Shown in pieces: positions 43,975 through 52,379 of a stretch of 64,000 nt of DNA; position 1 is the stretch's first letter, and the number at the start of each line of letters is the position of its first letter. The notes under the pieces are model-generated. The model was given only the letters and a program-made list of their open reading frames with translations, did no database searches and was not told where the DNA came from. The stretch comes from RYN-122 sp963761655. GTDB taxonomy: Bacteria > Actinomycetota > Actinomycetes > Mycobacteriales > SCTD01. The stretch is from NCBI GenBank assembly GCA_963761655.1, contig CAVXHI010000008.1, forward strand, positions 620,001 to 684,000, given 5' to 3'. The position numbers and the translations under genes were made by a program.

Positions 43975-44721
43975 TCAGCGCAGGGCGTCGACCAGGGCTG
44001 TCAGCAGGGGGGCGAACACCAGCGCCGGGAGCATGTCGCCGACCGGCACCTGCTTGACCGCCAGCAGCCGCAGGCCGACGCCGAGAAGCAGCACCCCGCC
44101 GGTCGCCGTCACCGAGGCGACCAGCGCCAGCGGCAGCAGGCTGCCCAGCAGCGCCCCGAGGACGGTCAGCACCCCCTGCACGACGCCGACGCTGACGGCC
44201 GACGCCGCGACCCCCCAGCCGAGCGAGGCGGCGAAGGCCAGCGAGGCGAACCCGTCGAGGGTGCTCTTGAGGGCGAGCTGCTCGATGCCGCGCCCCAGCC
44301 CGTCCGACAGCGACCCGAGCACGGCCAGCGGGCCGATGACGAAGACCAGCGAGGCGTCGACGTAGCCCTCGACGAACCGCGCGCGGGCGGCGCTGCTGCC
44401 CTCGCCCGCGAGCCGGTCCTGCAGCCACCCGCCGGTCGACTCGAGCCGGTCCTCGAGCCGCAGCAGCGACCCGGTGATGCCGCCGAGCAGCAGCGCCCCG
44501 AGGACCACGAGCAGGGTGCCGCCCTCGCTCGCCGCCCGGACGAAGCCGGCGTCGGACAGGGCCGCGACGTTCAGCCCGCCGATGACCAGGGTGACCAGTC
44601 CGAGGGCGTCGGTGACGGTGTCGCGGGTGCGCTCGGGCAGCCGTCCGCGGAGGGCCACCCCGAGGCCCGACCCGACCAGGATCGTGGCGATGTTGAGCGC
44701 TGTGCCGGCCCCGCGGACCAC
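43975..44721 (-). CDS. DUF554 family membrane protein
   Basis: The 248-residue protein has about seven hydrophobic helices and the features of the DUF554 (YdfK-like) family: the N-terminal GTALNIATILVGSGLGVALRGRLPER and the central GYVDASLVFVIGPLAVLGSLSDGL and LKSTLDGFASLAFAASLGWG. Function is not established; possible transport activity has been suggested for such families but I cannot support it here. It converges on the second LivF-like gene with a ten-base gap and diverges from the GNAT gene. Confidence 0.85.
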   Translation of the reverse strand: MVRGAGTALNIATILVGSGLGVALRGRLPERTRDTVTDALGLVTLVIGGLNVAALSDAGFVRAASEGGTLLVVLGALLLGGITGSLLRLEDRLESTGGWLQDRLAGEGSSAARARFVEGYVDASLVFVIGPLAVLGSLSDGLGRGIEQLALKSTLDGFASLAFAASLGWGVAASAVSVGVVQGVLTVLGALLGSLLPLALVASVTATGGVLLLGVGLRLLAVKQVPVGDMLPALVFAPLLTALVDALR

Positions 44722-44802
44722 CCGTCCGTCCTCTCGACGCCGCCTCGACGGCGGTCCTACAGTTCGTCGTCCCAGACAAGCACCTCGACCCGGGAGCGTC
44801 CC

Positions 44803-45435
44803 TTGGCGGCACGGAGCGCGGTGCGTGTCCGGCCCGCCACCACGGAGGACCTCCCGGCGCTGCTGGCCTTCGCCGACGAGCTCCGCGACCAGGTGCTGCC
44901 GGTCGCGGAGAGCAGCCGGGGGCGCGGCGCCGCCCGGCCCGGCCTGGAGGCCCGCTACGCCGACGCGCTGGAGGACCCCGAGCGGCACCTCGTCGTCGCG
45001 GTCGGGGACGACGACGTCCCGCTGGGCATGGCGCTGTTCCTCGTCGCCACGGCGAACGCCCTGCTGGACCTCCCGGCGGTGCACATGAGCCACGCCGTCG
45101 TCAGCGACCGGCACCGGCGCCGAGGGGCCGGCAAGGCGCTGGTCGCGGCCTGCGCGGCGTTCGCCGAGGACCGCGGCCTGGACCAGATCGTCGTGTCGGT
45201 GCACCCCGGCTCGCGCGACGCCAACCGGTTCTTCGCCCGCCTGGGCTTCGCGCCGCTGGCCGTCCGCCGGGTCGCGCCGGTGGCCGTCGTCCGGCGCAGG
45301 CTCGGGGCCGGCGAGCCGCGGCCGGGGGGCGAGCACGTCGTGCGCCGTCGTCCCGTGCTCCGCGGCCGGGCGGGACGGCTGTCCCCGCCGCTGCCCCTCG
45401 GTCACGCGGACGGGGACGACCCCGCTCTGCAGTGA
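44803..45435 (+). CDS. GNAT family N-acetyltransferase
   Basis: A 210-residue GNAT protein. The acetyl-CoA-binding motif A is seen in SHAVVSDRHRRRGAGKALVAAC (pattern R-x-x-G-x-G/A), followed by motif B around VSVHPGSRDANRFFARLGFAPL. The substrate is unknown. The start is a TTG at 44803 with GGGAG seven bases upstream; GTG 44821 is an alternative. An Arg-rich C-terminal extension of about 55 residues follows the fold. It ends 22 bases before polA, which has its own promoter. Confidence 0.85.
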   Translation: MAARSAVRVRPATTEDLPALLAFADELRDQVLPVAESSRGRGAARPGLEARYADALEDPERHLVVAVGDDDVPLGMALFLVATANALLDLPAVHMSHAVVSDRHRRRGAGKALVAACAAFAEDRGLDQIVVSVHPGSRDANRFFARLGFAPLAVRRVAPVAVVRRRLGAGEPRPGGEHVVRRRPVLRGRAGRLSPPLPLGHADGDDPALQ

Positions 45436-45445
45436 CACCGGCCTC

Positions 45446-45451
45446 TAGGCT
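45446..45451 (+). promoter_or_regulatory. -10 hexamer TAGGCT of polA
   Basis: TAGGCT with six bases to the polA GTG, with no ribosome-binding site, predicts a leaderless transcript. Confidence 0.5.
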
Positions 45452-45457
45452 CGGCTG

Positions 45458-48229
45458 GTGGCAGCCAAGAAGAACGCCGAGCCCGAGCCGACCCGCGACC
45501 GGCTGCTGCTGCTGGACGGGCACTCGCTCGCCTACCGGGCCTTCTTCGCCCTGCCGGTCGAGAACTTCTCGACCACCACCGGGCAGCCCACCAACGCCGT
45601 CTACGGCTTCACCGCGATGCTCATCAACGTCCTGCGCGACGAGCAGCCGACCCACCTCGCGGTCACCTTCGACGTCAGCAAGAAGACGTTCCGCAGCGAG
45701 GCCTACGCCGACTACAAGGCGGGACGTGCGGCCACCCCGGACGACTTCAAGGGTCAGGTCAGCCTGGTGCGGGAGGTCCTCGACGCGCTGCGCGTCCCGA
45801 TCGTCACCGCCGAGGGCTTCGAGGCGGACGACGTCATCGCGACGCTCGCGACCCAGGCGGCGTCCGACGACATGGACGTCCTCATCGTCACCGGCGACCG
45901 CGACGCCTTCCAGCTGGTCAGCGACCGCGTGACGGTGCTCTACAACAGCCGCGGCGTCTCCGACATGCGCCGGATGACGCCCGACGCCGTCCTGGAGAAG
46001 TACGGCCTGTCGCCGGAGCAGTACCCGGAGTTCGCCGCGCTGCGGGGCGACCCCAGCGACAACCTGCCCGGCATCCCCGGCCTCGGCGAGAAGACCGCGA
46101 CCAAGCTCATCCAGCAGTACGGCGACGTCGCCTCGCTGATCGACCACGTCGACGAGGTCAAGGGCAAGGTCGGCGACAACCTACGTGCGGGGATCGCGTC
46201 GGTCGCCCGGAACCGGCAGCTCACCGAGCTGGTCCGCGACGTCCCGCTCCCGGTCGGGCCGCACGAGCTCAAGCTCGGGCAGTGGGACCGCGACGAGGTC
46301 CACAAGGTCTTCGACGCCCTCCAGTTCCGGGTCCTGCGCGAGCGCCTCTACGCGACGCTGTCCTCCGTCGAGCCCGAGGCCGAGCAGGGCTTCGACGTCG
46401 CCGCGCGGGTGCTGAAGCCGGGGGAGCTGGGCGGCTTCCTGTCCGGTCTGCCGGCCGGCGTCCGGGTGGGGCTGCACGTGCGGGGCGTGTTCGGCAAGGG
46501 CGCCGGCGACGTCCTGGGCCTCGGGATCGCGTGCCAGAGCCCTGCCGTCTCGCCGGAGGCGAGCCAGGAGGGGCTGCGGGAGGCGGAGCGCGACGACGAC
46601 GCCGCCTACCTCGACCTCACCGAGCTGAGCCCCGACGACGACCGCGTGCTGGGGGAGTGGCTGGCCGACCCGTCGGTGGCCAAGGCCCTGCACGACCACA
46701 AGGGTCCGCTGAACGCCCTGGCCGCCCGCGACCTCGAGCTGCACGGCGTCACCAGCGACACCGCGCTCGCGGCGTACCTGGCTCTCCCGGGGCAGGGCAG
46801 CTTCGACCTCGCCGACCTGTCGCTGCGCTACCTGCGGCGCGAGCTGCGGGCCGAGCCGCGCAGCGACGGTCAGCTCACCATGGACGGCGCCCTGTTCAGC
46901 GAGGACGGCGAGGAGCAGGACGAGCTCGCCGCCGACGCCGTCCTGCGCGCCCGCGCGGTGGCCGACCTCGCCGTCGCCCTCGACCAGGACCTCGAGCGCC
47001 GAGGTGGCACGGCCCTGCTGCGCGACCTCGAGCTGCCGCTCGTGCAGGTGCTCGCCGACTGCGAGCAGACCGGCATCGCCGCCGACGTCGAGCACCTCAC
47101 CGCCCTCGAGACCCGGCTGCGCGACCAGGTCAAGCTGGCCGCCGAGGAGGCCTACGCCACCGTCGGGCACGAGTTCCACCTGGGCAGCCCCAAGCAGCTG
47201 CAGGCGCTGCTGTTCGACGAGCTCGGGCTGCCGAAGACCAAGAAGATCAAGACCGGGTACACGACCGACGCCGACGCCCTGCAGAACCTGCTCGGGACGC
47301 ACCCGGTGATCGAGGCGCTGCTGCAGCACCGCGAGATCACCCGGCTGCTCATGGTGGTCGAGAAGCAGCTGCTGCCGACGGTCGCCGAGGACGGGCGCAT
47401 CCACACGACCTTCAAGCAGATGGTGGCGGCCACCGGGCGGTTGTCCTCGGACAACCCGAACCTGCAGAACGTCCCGATCCGCACCCAGCAGGGGCGCGAG
47501 ATCCGGCAGGGCTTCGTCGCGGGCCGTGGCTACGAGACGCTCATGACCGCCGACTACAGCCAGATCGAGATGCGGATCATGGCGCACCTCAGCGCCGACG
47601 ACGGCCTCAAGGAGGCGTTCAACACCGGCGAGGACCTGCACACCTTCGTCGCCTCCCGGGCGTTCGGCGTGCCGGTCGAGCAGGTCGACCCCGAGCTGCG
47701 CCGCCGGGTCAAGGCCATGAGCTACGGCCTGGCCTACGGCCTGTCGGCGTACGGGCTCGCGACCCAGCTGCGCATCCCCACCGACGAGGCCAAGGAGCAG
47801 ATGACGGCCTACTTCGAGCGGTTCGGCGGGATCCGCGACTACCTGCAGGACGTCGTCGTGCAGGCCCGCAAGGACGGCTACACCAGCACGATCCTCGACC
47901 GCCGCCGCTACCTGCCCGACCTCACCAGCGACAACGGCCAGCGCCGGTCGATGGCCGAGCGGATGGCGCTGAACGCCCCGATCCAGGGTTCGGCCGCCGA
48001 CATCATCAAGCTGGCGATGCTCGGGGTGCACCGGGCGCTCCGGTCCGAGGGGCTGTCGTCCCGGCTGCTGCTGCAGGTCCACGACGAGCTCGTGCTCGAG
48101 GTCGCGCCGGGGGAGCAGGAGGCGCTCGAGGTGCTCGTCCGGCGCGAGATGGGACAGGCCTACGCCCTCGACGTCCCGTTGACGGTGAGCGTCGGCGTCG
48201 GGCGGACGTGGGACGAGGCGGGACACTGA
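45458..48229 (+). CDS. polA: DNA polymerase I
   Basis: The 923-residue enzyme fills gaps and removes RNA primers. The N-terminal 5' nuclease domain has LLLLDGHSLAYRAFFAL, FEADDVIATLA, VTGDRDAFQLV and the H3TH segment GIPGLGEKTA. The middle 3'-5' exonuclease domain lacks the catalytic acidic residues (YLDLTEL in place of the D-E motif), so proofreading is probably absent, as known in actinobacterial Pol I. The polymerase domain has motif A DYSQIEMRIMAHLS, motif B RRVKAMSYGLAYGLSAYG and motif C QVHDELVLEV. Start GTG 45458 is leaderless-type. Confidence 0.98.
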   Translation: MAAKKNAEPEPTRDRLLLLDGHSLAYRAFFALPVENFSTTTGQPTNAVYGFTAMLINVLRDEQPTHLAVTFDVSKKTFRSEAYADYKAGRAATPDDFKGQVSLVREVLDALRVPIVTAEGFEADDVIATLATQAASDDMDVLIVTGDRDAFQLVSDRVTVLYNSRGVSDMRRMTPDAVLEKYGLSPEQYPEFAALRGDPSDNLPGIPGLGEKTATKLIQQYGDVASLIDHVDEVKGKVGDNLRAGIASVARNRQLTELVRDVPLPVGPHELKLGQWDRDEVHKVFDALQFRVLRERLYATLSSVEPEAEQGFDVAARVLKPGELGGFLSGLPAGVRVGLHVRGVFGKGAGDVLGLGIACQSPAVSPEASQEGLREAERDDDAAYLDLTELSPDDDRVLGEWLADPSVAKALHDHKGPLNALAARDLELHGVTSDTALAAYLALPGQGSFDLADLSLRYLRRELRAEPRSDGQLTMDGALFSEDGEEQDELAADAVLRARAVADLAVALDQDLERRGGTALLRDLELPLVQVLADCEQTGIAADVEHLTALETRLRDQVKLAAEEAYATVGHEFHLGSPKQLQALLFDELGLPKTKKIKTGYTTDADALQNLLGTHPVIEALLQHREITRLLMVVEKQLLPTVAEDGRIHTTFKQMVAATGRLSSDNPNLQNVPIRTQQGREIRQGFVAGRGYETLMTADYSQIEMRIMAHLSADDGLKEAFNTGEDLHTFVASRAFGVPVEQVDPELRRRVKAMSYGLAYGLSAYGLATQLRIPTDEAKEQMTAYFERFGGIRDYLQDVVVQARKDGYTSTILDRRRYLPDLTSDNGQRRSMAERMALNAPIQGSAADIIKLAMLGVHRALRSEGLSSRLLLQVHDELVLEVAPGEQEALEVLVRREMGQAYALDVPLTVSVGVGRTWDEAGH

Positions 48230-48246
48230 GGAGCGTCACGACGGCC

Positions 48247-48600
48247 GTGCAGGTCCGCTTCGGCGACCTGGACGCGCTCGGTCACGTCAACAACGTCCAG
48301 TTCTTCCGCTTCATGGAGACCGCTCGGGTCCGGTACATCGACGACGTCCGGGGCAGCCTCGGGCGGGTGCTCGTCGCCCGGAGCGAGTGCGACCACCGCG
48401 CCGAGATCGGGCCGGACGTACGGACGGTCGACGTCACGGTGTCGGCGGAGTCGGTCGGGCGGACGTCGATCGTGCTGCTGCACGAGCTGAGCGTCCAGGG
48501 CCGGCCGGTCGCCACGGGGCGGGTGGTGCTGGTCAAGGTCGGCGCGGACCACCGGCCCGTACCGGTCACCGACGAGGAGCGCGCCCTGCTGCTGGGATAG
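48247..48600 (+). CDS. 4HBT-type acyl-CoA thioesterase (hotdog fold)
   Basis: A 117-residue single hotdog domain. The motif RFGDLDALGHVNNVQFFRFMETARV is that of the 4-hydroxybenzoyl-CoA thioesterase family, with the Asp (usually the catalytic residue, here in GDLDALGHV) preserved. The central helix and ECDHRAEI, VTVSAESVGRTSI strands complete the fold. It should hydrolyse an acyl-CoA or aryl-CoA. It lies 17 bases after polA with GAGGAG at the polA stop. GTG 48247 is chosen since no start codon matches further upstream. Confidence 0.88.
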   Translation: MQVRFGDLDALGHVNNVQFFRFMETARVRYIDDVRGSLGRVLVARSECDHRAEIGPDVRTVDVTVSAESVGRTSIVLLHELSVQGRPVATGRVVLVKVGADHRPVPVTDEERALLLG

Positions 48601-48729
48601 GGCCCGCGTCCCGGCCCCAGGGGCTCTTCGCCCGCCGCCGTCCCGTGCCCGGTGCGCCACGGACGTCGCTCTGGCGCCCCCGCCCGAAAGCCGTTCAGCT
48701 AGGTCACTGCGGACTCCGCAACGATGCGT

Positions 48730-48748
48730 CGACTCGTTCCACGAGTCG
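48730..48748. terminator. Perfect 8-base hairpin downstream of the thioesterase gene
   Basis: CGACTCGT and ACGAGTCG flank the three-base loop TCC. It lies 130 bases after the thioesterase stop in a 263-base intergenic region that holds nothing else I recognise. No T-tract follows; a terminator or binding site are both possible. Confidence 0.4.
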
Positions 48749-48863
48749 GCCCGGTGCCTCCGAAGCGCCCAGGCGTCTGCTCTGAGCGGACACCTGCACC
48801 TGATCTGACCCAGCAGCCGGCCGGGGCTGGCCGTACGCGTCCTCCCTCGGCATGCTGCGTCCC

Positions 48864-49106
48864 GTGGAGTCTCCGACGCGGTACTGGTTCCCGGCCAAAC
48901 GGATCGGCTGGGGCTGGGGTGCCCCTCGGGTGTGGCAGGGCTGGGCCGTGATCGCCCTCTACGTGCTCGTCCTGCTGGCCTCGGCGCTCGTCCTGCGCGG
49001 CAGCCCCTGGAGGCTCGCCGTCGTCCCGCTCGCGACCGTGGTCCTGCTCGTCGCCTGCCTCGTCAAGGGCGAGCCGGTGCGCTGGCGCAGGGGCGGGAGG
49101 GGCTGA
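48864..49106 (+). CDS. Small conserved membrane protein
   Basis: An 80-residue protein starting VESPTRYWFPAKRIGWGWG, then APRVWQGWAVIALYVLVLLASALVL (first helix), RLAVVPLATVVLLVACLV (second helix) and the end KGEPVRWRRGGRG. The aromatic N-terminus and KGEPxxWR ending match a conserved family of unknown function seen in many bacteria. The GTG at 48864 is preferred over ATG 48852 because the conserved part starts there; CATGCT lies seven bases upstream. Confidence 0.75.
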   Translation: MESPTRYWFPAKRIGWGWGAPRVWQGWAVIALYVLVLLASALVLRGSPWRLAVVPLATVVLLVACLVKGEPVRWRRGGRG

Positions 49107-49129
49107 CGGCTGGTGGGTAGGGCGACGTC

Positions 49130-49924
49130 ATGACCTCGCCCTCCGTCCCGATGGACGTCACCCGGCCGCTGCCCTCCGGTAGCGCGATGCCCCTGCTCGG
49201 CTTCGGCACCTGGCAGATCACCGGCCCCACCGCCACCGAGGCCACCGCCTGGGCGCTGGAGGCCGGCTACCGCCACCTCGACACCGCCACCGTCTACGGC
49301 AACGAGGCGGAGGTCGGTCGCGGCCTGGCCGCCTCCGGCGTCGACCGTCGCGAGGTCTTCGTGACGACGAAGTGCCCGCCCACCCTCGCCGACCGCGCCC
49401 GCGAGACCCTGGAGCAGAGCCTCGAGGCGCTCGGCACCGACCACGTCGACCTGTGGCTCATCCACTGGACGCCCGACACCGGCGTCGGGGAGGACCTCTG
49501 GACCGACTTCGCCCGGGCCCGGGCGGACGGCCTGGCCCGCGACATCGGCGTCAGCAACTACTCGCTCGCCCAGCTCGACGCCCTCGAGGCGGCCACCGGC
49601 ATCCGGCCGGCCGTGAACCAGGTGCACTGGAGCCCGCTGCTGTTCGACGCCGACGTCCTGGAGGGCCACCGGCAGCGCGGCGTCGTCCTGGAGGGCTACA
49701 GCGCCCTGCGCGGCGGCACGCTCGAGCACCCGGTCGTCACGGGCATCGCGCAGCGGCTCGGCCGGACGCCGGCGCAGGTGCTGGTGCGCTGGCACCTCGA
49801 CAGCGAGGTCGTCGTCATCCCGAAGTCGACGAACAGGGAGCGGATCCACAGCAACGCCGACGTCGACGGGTTCCGGCTGGACCCGGCGGACCTCGACGCG
49901 CTCGACGCCCTAAGCGGGGAGTAG
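49130..49924 (+). CDS. Aldo/keto reductase
   Basis: A 264-residue NADPH-dependent oxidoreductase of the AKR family, close to 2,5-diketo-gluconate reductases. The catalytic tetrad is visible: Asp in YRHLDTA, Tyr in TVYGNE, Lys in VTTKCPP and His in LIHWTPD. The cofactor phosphate site VIPKSTNRERI is intact. The ATG at 49130 has TAGGGC six bases before it, a near match to the leaderless pattern. The natural substrate is unknown. Its last 15 bases overlap the convergent hydrolase gene. Confidence 0.93.
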   Translation: MTSPSVPMDVTRPLPSGSAMPLLGFGTWQITGPTATEATAWALEAGYRHLDTATVYGNEAEVGRGLAASGVDRREVFVTTKCPPTLADRARETLEQSLEALGTDHVDLWLIHWTPDTGVGEDLWTDFARARADGLARDIGVSNYSLAQLDALEAATGIRPAVNQVHWSPLLFDADVLEGHRQRGVVLEGYSALRGGTLEHPVVTGIAQRLGRTPAQVLVRWHLDSEVVVIPKSTNRERIHSNADVDGFRLDPADLDALDALSGE

Positions 49925-50644
49925 CCGCTCGCGGAAGAACGCCAGCACCCGCTGCACGGTCGGCTCGTCGCGGTGCTCGGTGAGGACCGAGTGGTCCTTG
50001 CCGGGCAGCTCGACGGCGAGGAAGCCGTCACCGAGCTCCGCCCGCAGCGTGTCGAACCGGTTCCCGACGAGCGGGTCCCCCGCGTAGCGCAGCCCCAGCA
50101 CAGGGCAGCCCGCGGCGACCCGCTCCTTGACGGCGGCGAGGTCGGCCGGGTCGAGGCCGAGGTCGGCCTTGTGCGCGGCGGTCAGCGTGAACGGCAGCGA
50201 GGGCTGGGACAGCACGGGGGCGGCGACGTGCCCCTCGGTCATCATGGCGAGGGCGAACCCGCCGCTGAAGCACATGCCGAGGGCCCCGACGCCGGGCCCG
50301 CCGAGCTCGGCGTGGAGGTCGGCGGCCAGCGCCCGGAGCCAGACCGCTGCCGGGGAGGTGCGGCCGGTGCGCCAGGTCTCGAACTCCCGCGAGACGCAGA
50401 CCTTCGCGACGCTGCCGGCGAGCGCCGTCGGGGAGTAGGCCCCGCCGGGCGTCCCGACGAGGGACGGCAGCAGCACGGTGAAGCCGGCGTCGACGACGTC
50501 GTCGGCGAACGCGAGCACCTTGGGCGTGATGCTCGGGATCTCGTGGACCACGATCACCCCGGGCCCGGTGCCCCGGCGGAAGACCTGCCGGGCGACGCCG
50601 CCGTAGCGGGAGCTGCCGGCCACCCAGTCGTCGATCGAGCTCAC
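49910..50644 (-). CDS. Dienelactone hydrolase family protein
   Basis: A 244-residue alpha/beta hydrolase of the dienelactone hydrolase family. The nucleophile is C125 in LGMCFSGGF (family G-x-C-x-G-G); the acid and base are seen in AGDPLVGNRF and GKDHSVLTEH. VVHEIPSITP is the conserved N-terminal strand-turn with the glutamate. It starts with a GTG that overlaps the stop of the wax-ester synthase gene by four bases, suggesting joint expression; a role in lipid or ester turnover is inferred from that. Confidence 0.9.
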   Translation of the reverse strand: MSSIDDWVAGSSRYGGVARQVFRRGTGPGVIVVHEIPSITPKVLAFADDVVDAGFTVLLPSLVGTPGGAYSPTALAGSVAKVCVSREFETWRTGRTSPAAVWLRALAADLHAELGGPGVGALGMCFSGGFALAMMTEGHVAAPVLSQPSLPFTLTAAHKADLGLDPADLAAVKERVAAGCPVLGLRYAGDPLVGNRFDTLRAELGDGFLAVELPGKDHSVLTEHRDEPTVQRVLAFFRERLLPA

Positions 50645-52044
50645 GCGGTGGGCGCGGCCGAGGCGGCCTTGACCAGCTCCGACAGGCTGTCCTCGAGGTG
50701 CCGGGCCAGGACGGGCAGGTCGGGGACCGCGTCGGCGTCGGCGAGCAGGCCGTAGGTGACCGCGCCGTGGTAGCTGATGATCGCGATCGCCAGGGTGTGC
50801 TCGGGTGCGAGGAAGGCCAGCGGGGCGAGCTGCACGAGCTGGCGGCCGAGCAGGTAGATCGGCACCTGCGGGCCAGGGACGTTGGTGACGAGCAGGTTGT
50901 AGAGCCGGCTGGAGAAGCCGAGGCGCGACGCGCGGGCCAGGACGGCCGGCGGGAGCGCGTTCTCCAGCGACGTCATGACCGCGGCGCCCTCGGCCTGGCG
51001 GGAGCCCTTGAGGTCCTCCATGGCCTTGCGGACCTGCGCCAGCCGGGCCACCGGCTCGCGGACGCCCACCGGCAGCGGCGCCGTCATGATCGTGATCTCG
51101 TTGCCGGCGGCGCCCGCCTTGTCGGCCGAGCGCACCGAGACCGGCACGCAGGCCTTCATGGTCAGGCCGGCCGTCGGGAACTCGCGGTCCTCCAGGAAGC
51201 GGCCGAGGGCCCCGCTGACGGCGGTGAGGACGACGTCGTTCACGGTCGCCCCGAACGCCTTCTTGACGGTCTTGTAGTCGGCGAGGTCGGTGCGGACGAT
51301 CTCGACGGTGCGGTGCGGCCCGGGCTGCTTGTTGAGCGGCGTCGCGGGGGCGCCGTTGAGGATGGGCTCGGCGACGGCGGCGAGCGCCCCGAGGGTGGAC
51401 AGGCCCTCGCTGAACAGCCGGTCCGGCCGGACGGCGAGGGTGGCGGCCTGCTTCCCGAGCCGGGTGGCGTGGCCGATGCCGCTGCGGGTGGCCGCCGCGA
51501 GCAGCCCCAGGCCGCTCGGGACGGGGCGGGGCGTGAAGGGCGCGGCCTCCACGGGGGTGCTGTCGGGGGACAGGTCGAACAGGGTCGTGAGCAGGTCGAC
51601 CCCGCCGACGCCGTCGATCATGGCGTGGTGGGTCTTGGCGATGATCGCCCAGCGGTCGCCCTCGAGGCCCTCGACGAGCCACATCTCCCAGAGCGGCTTG
51701 TCGCGGTCGAGGCGCTGGCTGAGGATGCGCGAGGCGAGCGTCAGCAGCTGCTTCTCGGTGCCGGGGCGGGGGAGCGCGGTGTGCCGGACGTGGTAGCCGA
51801 CCCGGAAGCCGGGGTCGTCGGCCCAGAGCGGCCGGCCGGTGCCGAACGGCATCTCGACCAGCTTCTGCCGGTACCGCGGCACGAGCGACAGGCGCGAGGC
51901 GATGTGCTCGCGGAACTGCTCGCCGGACGGCGCGGGGCCGTCGAAGACCCCGAGGCCGCCGATGTGCATGTGCGCGCCGCCGTCCTCCTGGTGCAGGAAG
52001 CCCGCGTCGATGCTGCTCAGCCGGTCCAGGTGGGCCTGCGCCAC
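50641..52044 (-). CDS. Wax ester synthase / diacylglycerol acyltransferase (WS/DGAT)
   Basis: This 467-residue acyltransferase makes storage lipids (triacylglycerol or wax esters) from acyl-CoA. The active-site motif HHxxxDG is H139-H140 to D144-G145 in KTHHAMIDGVGG. The N-terminal SSIDAGFLHQED and the downstream PLWEMWLVEGL and NDVVLTAVSGAL are characteristic. The C-terminal domain (TNVPGPQVPIYLLG) completes the family. The GTG at 52044 follows GAGGAGAC. It forms a coupled pair with the dienelactone hydrolase, and is consistent with neutral-lipid storage in actinobacteria. Confidence 0.94.
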   Translation of the reverse strand: MAQAHLDRLSSIDAGFLHQEDGGAHMHIGGLGVFDGPAPSGEQFREHIASRLSLVPRYRQKLVEMPFGTGRPLWADDPGFRVGYHVRHTALPRPGTEKQLLTLASRILSQRLDRDKPLWEMWLVEGLEGDRWAIIAKTHHAMIDGVGGVDLLTTLFDLSPDSTPVEAAPFTPRPVPSGLGLLAAATRSGIGHATRLGKQAATLAVRPDRLFSEGLSTLGALAAVAEPILNGAPATPLNKQPGPHRTVEIVRTDLADYKTVKKAFGATVNDVVLTAVSGALGRFLEDREFPTAGLTMKACVPVSVRSADKAGAAGNEITIMTAPLPVGVREPVARLAQVRKAMEDLKGSRQAEGAAVMTSLENALPPAVLARASRLGFSSRLYNLLVTNVPGPQVPIYLLGRQLVQLAPLAFLAPEHTLAIAIISYHGAVTYGLLADADAVPDLPVLARHLEDSLSELVKAASAAPTA

Positions 52045-52169
52045 GGTGCTCGTCTCCTCGTGCCGGAAGGGTGGGTCCGGTCACAGGATGCCGGACGCGG
52101 AGTGTCCGCGGGGCGGGACCGGGCAAGCGACCGGTGCCCGCTCGACCCGACCTGCCTCAGGAGCCCCCC

Positions 52170-52340
52170 GTGCGCCGTCCCCGCCTCCTCCTCGCCGGCG
52201 CCGCCCTCGCCCCGCTGCTGCTCGTCGCGGGCTGCTCCGGGCAGGACGTGCCGGTCCGCGGCGAGAACGGCAGCGGCGTCGACACCAAGGCCCCCGGCTC
52301 GACCGGCGACCAGAGCGGCGACAGCGCGACGCCCCAGTAG
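52170..52340 (+). CDS. Small lipoprotein
   Basis: A 56-residue predicted lipoprotein: GTG 52170 with CAGGAG upstream, basic RRPR start, hydrophobic LLLAGAALAPLLLVAG and lipobox cysteine (VAGCSG). The mature peptide of about 34 residues is polar and Gly/Ser/Asp-rich. No family is recognised. It lies 39 bases before the aldehyde dehydrogenase and may share its transcript. Confidence 0.7.
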   Translation: MRRPRLLLAGAALAPLLLVAGCSGQDVPVRGENGSGVDTKAPGSTGDQSGDSATPQ

Positions 52341-52379
52341 CGTCGCCCGCCCGACCAGCCCCTGCTCCGGAGGTTCCGC

